Both the position numbers and the translations under genes were made by a program. A stretch of DNA of 64,000 nt from Pseudomonas urmiensis (lineage in GTDB: Bacteria > Pseudomonadota > Gammaproteobacteria > Pseudomonadales > Pseudomonadaceae): positions 1,989,001-2,053,000 of the forward strand of contig NZ_JABWRE020000001.1 in NCBI RefSeq assembly GCF_014268815.2, read 5' to 3'. Below the pieces are notes generated by a model. It made no database searches. It was not told where the DNA came from and was given only the letters and a program-made list of their open reading frames with translations. Below are positions 1 through 8,793 of the stretch, piece by piece (within the stretch, counting starts at the first letter, position 1; the number at the start of each line of letters is the position of its first letter).

Positions 1-2
1 GC

Positions 3-3000
3 GAGGAAGAGAACGAGAACGAAGCCGGTGAAGTGGAAAACGAGGGCGGTGAGCATTTCATCGCCGACGAGCAAGTCACCGACCGTCACGTGGGCTTCCA
101 AGTCAATGGCATGCAGGCAGTCAACGGTATCAGCGATATTGCCGCCAACACCGGGCGCAATGGCAATTTCCTGGTCGCCCCCGGTGGCACCCGCAGCTAT
201 ACCCTGTACGCCGAGCGCGAAGGCGCCTTCGCCGCCACCAGCCAGGGCGCTACGTTTGGCGGCCAGGGTGGTGCTGGCAACGTCGCCAATGGCCTGTTCG
301 GCCAAGTGGTGGTAGTGCCTAAAGGCGGCCGTACCTACCGCAACACCCTGACCGAAGAGGAGATGCGCCTGGCCAGCACTGGCCGTGCACCCACCGGTCA
401 ACCGGTGGTCGACTACGAAGCACGTTACCCGCAAGTGGAACCCTGGATCAGCGAGGGCAAGGCTGGCAAACCGATCATCGCCATGATCGACGGCAGCGAG
501 ATCCTCAGCAGCGAGACCGACGCCATCGTCATGGGCCCCAACCCTGACGGCAGCTTCCCGCGCTCGACCTATCCATTGGAAAGCATCAACAAACGTAACC
601 CGGCACTGCCTAACCGGCTGCAAGCGTTCCGCGACTTCGGCTCGCAGTTCGCCGACGAAGTGGCCGGCACCCAGGCATTCCCAGGCTATTGGGCCGACCC
701 GATCATGGGCCATGTGCTGGAACCTACGCGTGACTCGTTCATGATCAACTATGGCTCAGGCGGCTTGGGCGCTGAGGTGGTGGCCAACCGCCTGGGCGTT
801 GGCCCGATGCATGACTGCCTGTCCTGCGCCTACGAGGAGTTCTTCCTCAGTGCCCACACCGTGGGCGATATCGGCACCTTGGTCGATGTCCCGGCCAACG
901 TTGGCCTGGAGCACATTCGCCCAGGTGAAACACCGCCGGCCAATGCCGTTGGGGTCAAGGCCAGCATGGCCCTGTACCCGTCGGAGCCGGCCAACGTGCA
1001 CCACAGCTATATCGGTGACTTCACCAAGTTCCGCAACACCCACAACGGCCATGAACAGCACATCTTCCACCTGCATGGCCATCAGTGGCTGTTCAACCCC
1101 AACGACGATAACTCCGACTACATCGATGCCCAGGGCATTGGCCCAGGCATCGGCTACACCTACGAAATCGCCAACGGCGGTTCGGGCAACCGCAACCGGG
1201 TAGCGGGCGATGCAATCTACCACTGCCACTTCTACCCGCACTTTGCCCAAGGCATGTGGGCCATGTGGCGGGTACACGATGTGTTCGAAGAGGGCACCCG
1301 CCTGGAAGTCAGCGGCGAGGCGCAGGACGGCTACCACAGCACGCCGTTTGCCCTGCGCAGTGGCAAGCCAGCAGCGGGCGCCCGGGCTTTGCCGGATGGC
1401 GAGATCATTGCTGGTACGCCGATTCCGGCCATCGTGCCGCTGCCTGGTAAAGCGATGGCGCCGATGCCCGGCAAGGTGGTAGTGGTGCCCAAGCTGGCTG
1501 AACAGCTGGTCGCCGAACATGAAGAGGAGGAAGAGGACGAGGAAGAGGGCGACGACGACCATGGCCATCATGGCAATGATGACGGCGCCCCGCGGGCCAT
1601 CGGCTCGCTGGCCCTGGTCGATCGTAGCGAAAGCAACCGCAACGCCGACGGCAGCCTGAAAAACCCTGGCTATCCGTTCTGGATCGGCGGCATGGAAAGC
1701 AGCGTCGGCCAACGTCCACCGACGCCACCACTGGACATGCTCGACCCTGTCCTGGCGCAACAGCTCAAGAACAGCGGTAACGCCCTGTGGGCCAACCTTG
1801 ATGCGGGTCAGGTCGATGGCTGGGATGGGGGCCTGGGCCGGCACGCGCTGGATGGCATTTCCGCTGGCGGCGAAGCGGTGTCGACCACCACCAAGCTGGA
1901 CTTCTCCAAGGTGGTGCACAAAGCCAAGCCGATCTACATGCCCGAGGAGGGCACCGACGTCGAGCAGGCCGCCATGCAGTTCCACGCCAAGGCCGAGCAC
2001 GCCAGCTACGCGTTGATCCCAGGCAGCCAGCCGGTGGCGCGCAACTTCCGCACCAACGGCGCCTTGCCCACTGCTGGGGCACCGTTCTATGAACCGTGCA
2101 TGGATGACCGGGGCAAGCGCCTGACGCAAGCTTCCGGCGCGGGTGAGTTCTTCAGCGGCGAGAGCCTGACTGGCTTGAACTTCCGCGGTGCCTCCACCTT
2201 CACCGCCGACCGTCCGCGGATCTACAAAGGCGCCAACATCCAGTTCGACGCGGTATACAACAAGGTCGGCTACCACTTCCCGCAGGCGCGCATCCTGGCC
2301 CTGTGGGAAGACGCCTGGCCGGTGATTACCAAGCAGCGCCCACCAGAGCCACTGGTGATGCGCATGAACACCTTCGACTGCACCATGTACACCCACACCA
2401 ACCTGATCCCGTCGTTCTATGAGATGGACGACTACCAGGTGCGCACCCCAACCGACGTGATCGGCCAGCACATCCACCTGCCCAAGTGGGACCTGACCGC
2501 CGCCGACGGCTCGGCCAACGGCTGGAACTACGAAGACGGCATTCTCTCGCCCGGCAGTGTGGTCGAGCGCATCCAGGCCATCCGCAGCTTCAATGGTTGC
2601 AGCGAAGGCGATGCCCGTGATGGCAGCGCCGCTTGCCCGAAAGCCAAGCAGCACCCGTACTTCGGCCGCTTCGGCAGGGCAGACTGGCTCGGTGCGCGCA
2701 CCGCCATGCAGCGTTGGTTCGCCGACCCGTTGATCAACGTGCATAACGTCGATCGTGGCCTGGGCACCATCTTCACCCACGACCACCTTGGCCCATCGAC
2801 CCATCAGCAACTGGGCCTGTATGCCACTGTGCTGGCCGAACCTGCCGGCTCGACCTGGTACCACGCCGAGACCGGCGAGAAGCTCTACAACCCGGCGATT
2901 CGCCAGGACGGTGGGCCGACCTCGTGGCAAGCGGTGATCCAGACCGGCGATCACGACGGCGACGGGCGTAACGACAGCTATCGCGAGTTCTTCCTTGAGT

Positions 3001-5474
3001 ACAGCGACTTCCAACATGCCTATGAAGCCGGCGTGTATGTTGGCGCCGGCCCCGATGGCGTGCCCAATGGCCAGGCGTATCCGGCCACCAGCGACAGCTT
3101 CCGCTACGCCATCAACCCACCGGTGCGCCAAGCAGCCTCCAACCTGCTCGAGTCGGTGGTCGAGTCGCGCGGCGGCCTGAGCCCAGGTTGCCCAAGCCGG
3201 CCGTGCCCGCAAGCGATCTCGGTGGATGACCCTGGCATGTTCGTCGTCAACTACCGCAACGAGCCGCTGGCCCTGCGCGTATTCGACCCGAACAAGGTCG
3301 GCCCGGATGGCAAGCGCGGCATGCAGGCCGATGGCCTGGCGGGAGACCTGAGCTATGCCTTGCAGACCCGTACCGACCGCGCCATCCCGGCGATGAACCT
3401 GGCGCCCTCGGCGATCACCTCGGCGCTCGGCCCAACCGGCGGCACCACGCTGTTCCCGCCGCACATCAACAAGGGCAGCGAGCCAGGCGACCCGTTCACC
3501 CCGCTGCTGCGTACCTACTCGGGCGACAACGTGCGCCTGCGCATGCACGCCGGCGGTCATGAAGAGGAGCACAACGTCACCTTGCACGGGGTCAAATGGC
3601 TGCAAAACGGTTCGGGCTTCGGCAACAGCTCCAACTCGGGCTGGAAGGCTTCGCAGATGATCGGTATCTCCGAGCAGCTCGGCTTCATGGCGCCGGTGTC
3701 GATGATCTCCAGCTCCGCAGCCACCAACGGGGATTACCTGTACTCGCTCGACGCGGCCCTGGAGGGCTACTGGAACGGCATCTGGGGCCTCATGCGCAAC
3801 TACACCGCGCAGCGCGCCGACCTGTTCCCGTTGCCGAATAACCCGCAGCCGGTAGCCATGCGCAACACCGTGGCGTTCGACGGCATCTGCCCGAGGACTA
3901 CCGCCAACACTAATGGCGTGGGCAGCAAACCGACGGTCAAACGCAACTATGAGATCGTCGCAGCGCTGGCCAACGACATCCTCGACAACCGTCATGGCGT
4001 GAGCATCGCCGACCCGGCGGGTATCGGCCAGCATGTCGGCGGTCCACTCAAGGCCAATGGCGGCACCCTGGTGTTCAACAGCCGCAAGACCAGCATCCCG
4101 CAAGTGACGGTAACCGACGAGGAGGACGGTGCCACCTTCACCATCGGCGGTCACAGCGCACCGCTGCATGACCCGACTGCGGTGCTGTATGTGCGCAAGG
4201 CCGACCTGGACACCAGCACCGGCAAGCTCAAGGCCGGGGTGCCGGTAGAGCCGCTGGTGCTGCGCGCCAACGCGGGCGACTGCATCAGCATCACCCTGGA
4301 AAACCGCCTGCCGCTGATGATGCCGGACCTGCCCAGCACCGCAGTGATGCAGAACGTGGTCAAGCGTGATCGCAACGGTAGCGAAGGCTCCACCGCCTTC
4401 AACAACAACCTGATGCGACCTTCCAGCCACGTTGGCCTGCATGCCCAGCTGCTGAGCTATGACATCACCAAGTCCGATGGTGCCAACGTGGGCCTCAACC
4501 CGATCCAGACCGTACCCCCGCGCGCGGGTAGCAGCGGCGCCTACCCGAGCAAGGTGTATCAGTACTACGCCGGGCACCTGGAGCGCGAAGGCAAGCCTGT
4601 GCTGCAACTGGGCCGTACGGTGGACAACATCAACACCACCGCGATCGAGTTCGGCGGCCTCAACCTGACCCCTTCGGATGTGATCAAGCAGCCGCAGAAG
4701 GGTCTGGTCGGTGGCATGAGCATCCTGCCGCAGAGTGCGACCTGGACTGAGGACAACGCCAGCCGCGCCCAGGCCACGGTCAAGGTCAGTGGCCAGCCCG
4801 ACTACCGCGACTTCGTCACTGTCTGGCAGCGTTCGCTGAACATGCGCTGGGCCGATGGTCGGCCGGTTGAGGGCATCGCCACCGAAGGCAACGGCGTGCC
4901 GGGTGACCCGAAAGACAACGGCAACATGGCCATGAACTACAAGACCGAGCCGCTGTGGCTGCGCTTCGGCCTGGCGCCGGACGCACCGTTCGGGCATGCC
5001 GATGGCTTTGGCTTCGCCGATGTGCCCAACGCGCACATGGCCTACAGCAATGCCCTGGTCGGTGGCGATCCACAAACCCCAGTGCTCTGGGCCAAGCCTG
5101 GGCAACCGGCACGCAGCCACGTGCTGATGCCCAGTGGGGGGAGCCGCGGTATCACCTACCAACTGGACGGGCACCTGTGGCCACTGCACGCCTACCAGGC
5201 CGAGAAGAACGACCTCGACGGCTACCCCATGAGCCTGCCGGGCATTGGCTCGGTGCGCTTTGGCTACAACCCGATGTCGATCTACATCGGCGCCCAGGAA
5301 AGCGTGCTGCCGGCCGCGCACTTCAGCTTCATGCTGCCAAGCGCCGGCGGTGCCAACGCCATCCCAGGTGACTATCTGTTCCGCGACTACGCCGCCTACG
5401 GCAATGCCTCGGGGCTGTGGGGGATCCTGCGGGTGACCAACGAAGCGCCACCGGCAACCGCCCCGGCGCAATGA
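3..5474 (+). CDS. Giant multicopper oxidase, MofA/McoA-like (5' truncated)
   Basis: Very large multicopper oxidase, expected to oxidise Mn(II) or a related metal outside the cytoplasm. The reading frame is open to the left edge (acidic Glu/Asn-rich residues precede the first GTG), so the start and signal peptide are outside the window; about 1823 residues are visible. Copper-site motifs are dispersed: HIFHLHGHQW near nt 1060-1090, an HCHFYPHFAQGM type-1-like motif near 1219-1260, THDHLGPSTH near 2773-2808, EEHNVTLHG near 3563-3592 and AHFSFMLP near 5318-5341. A Glu/Asp run followed by DHGHHGNDD lies near nt 1516-1585. The length and the downstream chaperone and cytochrome genes resemble Leptothrix mofABC and P. 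putida mcoA. The fold is certain from the motifs; the Mn substrate is inferred from family and context. Confidence 0.85.
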   Translation, partial: EEENENEAGEVENEGGEHFIADEQVTDRHVGFQVNGMQAVNGISDIAANTGRNGNFLVAPGGTRSYTLYAEREGAFAATSQGATFGGQGGAGNVANGLFGQVVVVPKGGRTYRNTLTEEEMRLASTGRAPTGQPVVDYEARYPQVEPWISEGKAGKPIIAMIDGSEILSSETDAIVMGPNPDGSFPRSTYPLESINKRNPALPNRLQAFRDFGSQFADEVAGTQAFPGYWADPIMGHVLEPTRDSFMINYGSGGLGAEVVANRLGVGPMHDCLSCAYEEFFLSAHTVGDIGTLVDVPANVGLEHIRPGETPPANAVGVKASMALYPSEPANVHHSYIGDFTKFRNTHNGHEQHIFHLHGHQWLFNPNDDNSDYIDAQGIGPGIGYTYEIANGGSGNRNRVAGDAIYHCHFYPHFAQGMWAMWRVHDVFEEGTRLEVSGEAQDGYHSTPFALRSGKPAAGARALPDGEIIAGTPIPAIVPLPGKAMAPMPGKVVVVPKLAEQLVAEHEEEEEDEEEGDDDHGHHGNDDGAPRAIGSLALVDRSESNRNADGSLKNPGYPFWIGGMESSVGQRPPTPPLDMLDPVLAQQLKNSGNALWANLDAGQVDGWDGGLGRHALDGISAGGEAVSTTTKLDFSKVVHKAKPIYMPEEGTDVEQAAMQFHAKAEHASYALIPGSQPVARNFRTNGALPTAGAPFYEPCMDDRGKRLTQASGAGEFFSGESLTGLNFRGASTFTADRPRIYKGANIQFDAVYNKVGYHFPQARILALWEDAWPVITKQRPPEPLVMRMNTFDCTMYTHTNLIPSFYEMDDYQVRTPTDVIGQHIHLPKWDLTAADGSANGWNYEDGILSPGSVVERIQAIRSFNGCSEGDARDGSAACPKAKQHPYFGRFGRADWLGARTAMQRWFADPLINVHNVDRGLGTIFTHDHLGPSTHQQLGLYATVLAEPAGSTWYHAETGEKLYNPAIRQDGGPTSWQAVIQTGDHDGDGRNDSYREFFLEYSDFQHAYEAGVYVGAGPDGVPNGQAYPATSDSFRYAINPPVRQAASNLLESVVESRGGLSPGCPSRPCPQAISVDDPGMFVVNYRNEPLALRVFDPNKVGPDGKRGMQADGLAGDLSYALQTRTDRAIPAMNLAPSAITSALGPTGGTTLFPPHINKGSEPGDPFTPLLRTYSGDNVRLRMHAGGHEEEHNVTLHGVKWLQNGSGFGNSSNSGWKASQMIGISEQLGFMAPVSMISSSAATNGDYLYSLDAALEGYWNGIWGLMRNYTAQRADLFPLPNNPQPVAMRNTVAFDGICPRTTANTNGVGSKPTVKRNYEIVAALANDILDNRHGVSIADPAGIGQHVGGPLKANGGTLVFNSRKTSIPQVTVTDEEDGATFTIGGHSAPLHDPTAVLYVRKADLDTSTGKLKAGVPVEPLVLRANAGDCISITLENRLPLMMPDLPSTAVMQNVVKRDRNGSEGSTAFNNNLMRPSSHVGLHAQLLSYDITKSDGANVGLNPIQTVPPRAGSSGAYPSKVYQYYAGHLEREGKPVLQLGRTVDNINTTAIEFGGLNLTPSDVIKQPQKGLVGGMSILPQSATWTEDNASRAQATVKVSGQPDYRDFVTVWQRSLNMRWADGRPVEGIATEGNGVPGDPKDNGNMAMNYKTEPLWLRFGLAPDAPFGHADGFGFADVPNAHMAYSNALVGGDPQTPVLWAKPGQPARSHVLMPSGGSRGITYQLDGHLWPLHAYQAEKNDLDGYPMSLPGIGSVRFGYNPMSIYIGAQESVLPAAHFSFMLPSAGGANAIPGDYLFRDYAAYGNASGLWGILRVTNEAPPATAPAQ

Positions 5475-5492
5475 CAGAAGGGGAGCGCGAGC

Positions 5493-7469
5493 ATGAACAA
5501 AAAGACTCGCCCTGCTTACTTGGGGGTACTGCTGGGAGTGGCGCTGATCGGCATGGGGGTGGCCTACGAGAAGCTCTGGTGCGACCCGCGCGAGCTGTTG
5601 CAGGAGGCTGCCGACCCGCAGGCCCTGCACCGGCTCAGCCGCGACGGGGTGACCGTGGAGTTCGAAGCCAAGGCCATGGACGGTGGCCAGCTGCGTGAAG
5701 GCAGCTTTGCCAACGTGCGCTTCAAGGTCAGCGACCAGAGCAGTGGCCAACCGTTGTCGGGGATGTCACCGGGGGCCTGGTTGGACCCGGCCCAGTCGGC
5801 CCCGGCAGGTGACCGCGACAGCAGCTGCAAGGCGCGCGTGGCGCTGTTTCTCAAGAGCAGCATCGGTGCCCGGCCATTGCTGGACCTGAACAGCTACTTT
5901 CTGTTGGTGCTGAACAAGGACCCCAGCTTGACAGTGATCGACCCCACCGTGTCGGTGGGCGGGGTCACCAGCACCTTGGCGCGTATCGACCTGCCAGGCC
6001 GGCCGATGGATTGGGCGGCCACGGGCGATGACAAGCAGGTGTTCGTGTCCATGCCCGAGCGTGGCCAGGTGGCGGTGATCGACACCGAAACCTTCCGCCG
6101 CGTGGCGACCCTGGAGGCCGGCGCCCAGCCGTTGCGGGTTGCCCTGCAGCCCGACCAGCGGCTGCTCTGGGTAGGCAACAACAGTGATGATCCGGCCAAG
6201 GGCGGGGTAACCGTGATCGATGTGCACAGCCGTAGCATGCTCAAGTCGTTCGCCACCGGCTCCGGGCATCATGAGATCGCCTTCAGCAGTGATTCGCGCT
6301 ATGCCTTCGTCACCAATCGCGATGGCGGCACGCTGAGCATCATCGATGCTGCCGAGATGCGCCTGGTGAAAACCCTCGACGTTGGCCCGCACCCGTTGTC
6401 GGTGGCCTATTCGCCGCTGTCCCAGGCGGTCTATGTGGCCGATGGCGAGGAGGGGACGGTGCGCGTCATCGACGCACGCAGTCATCAGCTGCGCCACACG
6501 GTCAAGGCAGAGCAGGGGCTGGGGCCGATGCGCTTTAGCAACGATGGCCGCTACGGCATCGTGCTCAACACCCTGGAAAGCCAGGCCTTGGTGATCGATG
6601 CCAGTACCGACACGCTGATCCACCGCATTGCGGTGGCGGCCGAACCGTACCAGCTGACCTTTACCAAGGGGTATGCCTACGTGCGTGGGCTGTCATCGCC
6701 GAAGGTCAGCATGATCAACCTGGGTAGCCTGGGCGAGGGCCGCCAGCCCATCGTCCAAGGCTTCGAGGCCGGCCCCGCCGCGCCGCGCCAGGCCGGTGAC
6801 TTGCCCTTGGCCCAAGGCCTGTCGGTGGCCCGCGACAACAACTCGGTGTTCGTGGTCAACCCGGTGGACAACACCACCTACTTCTACGCCGAGGGGATGA
6901 ACGCGCCGATGTCCGGCTACAACAACCGCGGTCATCAGGCGCGGGCGGCGATCGTCATCGACCGCAGCCTGCGCGAGCTGGCCCCAGGTGTGTATGGCTC
7001 GACCGTGAAGATGCCGGCGGCGGGCAAGTTCGACGTGGCCTTTCTGCTCAACCAGCCGCAAATCATCCACTGCTTCAGCACCGATATCGCCGTGGCGCCT
7101 GAGGCGGCCAAGCGCAAGGGCGCTCACGCCGTGTTCATCGGCAATGATCAGCCGGCCTTGCAAAACAGCCCCTTCGTTGCCCGCGTGCGTATCCTCGGTG
7201 ACGACGGCCAGCCACGCCTGGGCCTGCGCGATTTGAGCCTGCGCTACTTCCTGGCGCCGTCGTCGCTGCCGCGCAGCTTGCCCCTGACCGAGGTGGGTGA
7301 GGGGGTCTACCAAGCCTCGCTGGAGTTGGCCGAAGCCGGTGCCTGGTACCTGCACGTGCAGTCGCCATCACTGGGCCGCACGTTTGCCGAAGAGAACTAC
7401 ACCAGCCTGCGTGTCCTGCCGGCCGCAGCGTCTACCGCTTCCCAAGGGGAACCCAGGAGTGTGCGATGA
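5493..7469 (+). CDS. YVTN-type beta-propeller exported protein
   Basis: 658-residue protein with an N-terminal membrane anchor or signal (LGVLLGVALIGMGVAY) followed by a periplasmic body. Residues about 140-400 hold repeated 40-residue units with VTVIDV, LSIIDA and VRVIDA strands, typical of YVTN/lactonase-like seven-bladed propellers. The region before the propeller (RFKVSDQSSGQPLSG) and the C-terminus (GEGVYQASLELAEAGAWYLHV) look like YtkA/FixH-type beta-sandwiches, a fold found in copper-handling proteins; this second call is tentative. An AGAAGGGGAG ribosome site precedes the ATG, 18 nt after the oxidase stop, and the stop overlaps the next gene by 4 nt, so all are co-translated. A role as partner or metal-delivery scaffold of the oxidase is inference. 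Confidence 0.7.
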   Translation: MNKKTRPAYLGVLLGVALIGMGVAYEKLWCDPRELLQEAADPQALHRLSRDGVTVEFEAKAMDGGQLREGSFANVRFKVSDQSSGQPLSGMSPGAWLDPAQSAPAGDRDSSCKARVALFLKSSIGARPLLDLNSYFLLVLNKDPSLTVIDPTVSVGGVTSTLARIDLPGRPMDWAATGDDKQVFVSMPERGQVAVIDTETFRRVATLEAGAQPLRVALQPDQRLLWVGNNSDDPAKGGVTVIDVHSRSMLKSFATGSGHHEIAFSSDSRYAFVTNRDGGTLSIIDAAEMRLVKTLDVGPHPLSVAYSPLSQAVYVADGEEGTVRVIDARSHQLRHTVKAEQGLGPMRFSNDGRYGIVLNTLESQALVIDASTDTLIHRIAVAAEPYQLTFTKGYAYVRGLSSPKVSMINLGSLGEGRQPIVQGFEAGPAAPRQAGDLPLAQGLSVARDNNSVFVVNPVDNTTYFYAEGMNAPMSGYNNRGHQARAAIVIDRSLRELAPGVYGSTVKMPAAGKFDVAFLLNQPQIIHCFSTDIAVAPEAAKRKGAHAVFIGNDQPALQNSPFVARVRILGDDGQPRLGLRDLSLRYFLAPSSLPRSLPLTEVGEGVYQASLELAEAGAWYLHVQSPSLGRTFAEENYTSLRVLPAAASTASQGEPRSVR

Positions 7470-8131
7470 ACTGCCCAAGCAAACTGCTCGCCCTGAGCCT
7501 GCTGCTCGCCAGTAACCTGACCTGGGCGCATGCCGGTCATGATCACAGTGGGCATGCCCCGCAACCGCCAGCGGCGCACCAGGAAAAGGCCAGCGTCAGC
7601 TTTGCCGATGTCGCCCTGCAGGACCAGGACGGCATGCCGGTACGCCTGGAAAAGGACCTGGTTGGCGATCACCTGGTGGTCATGGGCTTTATCTACACCA
7701 GCTGCACCACGGTGTGCCCGGTGGTGTCGTCGATCATGTCCAAGGTCCAGGCGCAGATGGGCGGGCGGGTTGGTGAGGAGATCCAGCTGGTGTCGATCAG
7801 CGTCGACCCGCAGCGCGACGATGCCAAGCGCCTGGCCAGCTACGCCAAGGCGTTTCAGCAGGGGCCGGGCTGGAGTTGGCTGACCGGCTCACCCTATGCC
7901 ATCACGCAAACCTTGAAGGGCCTGGGCAGCTTCAGCGCCGACCTGACCCAGCACCCACCGATGATCATCGTCGGTGATGGTCGCAGCGGCCACTGGACCC
8001 GCTACTACGGCTTCACCGATCCGGCCGTGCTGGTCGCCGAGCTCAACCGCCTCAGCGCCCGCCGTGTGCACGCCAAGAGCACTGCGATCGCCGCAACCCC
8101 AGACCCTGCCGCCCAGGAGGCACAACCATGA
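7466..8131 (+). CDS. SCO1/SenC family copper chaperone (first copy)
   Basis: 221-residue SCO1/SenC/PrrC protein with a signal peptide ending near HA at residues 22-23 and a His-rich stretch just after it (HAGHDHSGH). The thioredoxin-like core carries the copper-binding CTTVC pair (Cys80, Cys84) and the distal His163 in the HPPMIIVGD motif, so all three family Cu ligands are present. SCO proteins deliver copper to, or reduce thiols of, periplasmic cuproenzymes such as the cytochrome oxidase CuA site. Here the ATG overlaps the preceding stop and the gene sits two places after a multicopper oxidase. A job in metallating that oxidase is more likely than service to a respiratory oxidase, but this is contextual inference. 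Confidence 0.9.
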   Translation: MNCPSKLLALSLLLASNLTWAHAGHDHSGHAPQPPAAHQEKASVSFADVALQDQDGMPVRLEKDLVGDHLVVMGFIYTSCTTVCPVVSSIMSKVQAQMGGRVGEEIQLVSISVDPQRDDAKRLASYAKAFQQGPGWSWLTGSPYAITQTLKGLGSFSADLTQHPPMIIVGDGRSGHWTRYYGFTDPAVLVAELNRLSARRVHAKSTAIAATPDPAAQEAQP

Positions 8132-8793
8132 GCAGTCTTACCAGCCGCCGAAGCGGCATGCGCGGTCTCGACTGGCTGACCCTGACCGGCTGCCTGTGGA
8201 TCCTCAGCAGCGTTGCCTTGGCCCACGAGGGCCATGCGCCGACGGCCCCCGCGCCGCAACCGGCACCGCCGACGATCAGCAGCGGTGGCGGCACCCGCGA
8301 TGCCCAAGCCTGGTTCACCGATACCGTGCTCAAGGACCAGAACGGCCGCGAGCTGCGCTTCTACAGCGATGTGCTCAAGGACAAGGTGGTGATGCTCAAT
8401 GTGATCTTCACCCACTGCAACGACGCCTGCCCGCTGATTACCCGCAAGTTGCGTGAAGTACGCGAGGCCATGGGCAGCGAACTGGCCAGCCAGGTGACCT
8501 TCATCTCGGTCAGCAGTGATCCGCTCAACGATACCCCGGCAGTGCTCAAGGCGTTTGCCGAAAAACAAGGCGTGGATGGCCCTAACTGGCTGTTCCTGAC
8601 CGGTGACAAGGCCAATGTCGACTTGGTGCTGGGGCGCCTTGGGCAGTTCTTGCCCAGCCCAGAGCAGCACTCAACGCAATTGATCGCTGGCGATGTGGCG
8701 AGCAAACGCTGGAGCAAGATCCGCCCCGACGCGCCACCTGCGGCCATCGCCCAGCGCATGCAGTTGCTCACTCAACCACTGGCCGGCCGGTGA
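8128..8793 (+). CDS. SCO1/SenC family copper chaperone (second copy)
   Basis: Second SCO1/SenC protein, 221 residues, with its own N-terminal hydrophobic segment (residues 14-32) and an HEGH cluster at the mature N-terminus. The metal motif is CNDAC (Cys97, Cys101), with His181 in HSTQLIAGD. It differs clearly from the copy just upstream, so the pair is an old duplication or separate recruitment, not a recent tandem copy. Start and stop both overlap neighbours by four bases. Two SCO proteins in series suggest either stepwise reduction and copper transfer or specialisation for different copper sites of the very large oxidase; the sequence alone cannot decide. Confidence 0.88.
   Translation: MSSLTSRRSGMRGLDWLTLTGCLWILSSVALAHEGHAPTAPAPQPAPPTISSGGGTRDAQAWFTDTVLKDQNGRELRFYSDVLKDKVVMLNVIFTHCNDACPLITRKLREVREAMGSELASQVTFISVSSDPLNDTPAVLKAFAEKQGVDGPNWLFLTGDKANVDLVLGRLGQFLPSPEQHSTQLIAGDVASKRWSKIRPDAPPAAIAQRMQLLTQPLAGR

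Noticed and set aside
756..5750. 1664-codon open frame on the minus strand opposite the oxidase
   Set aside because: It is antisense to a gene with clear copper motifs, has no recognisable domain, and long antisense frames are usual in high-GC DNA with strong third-position bias.
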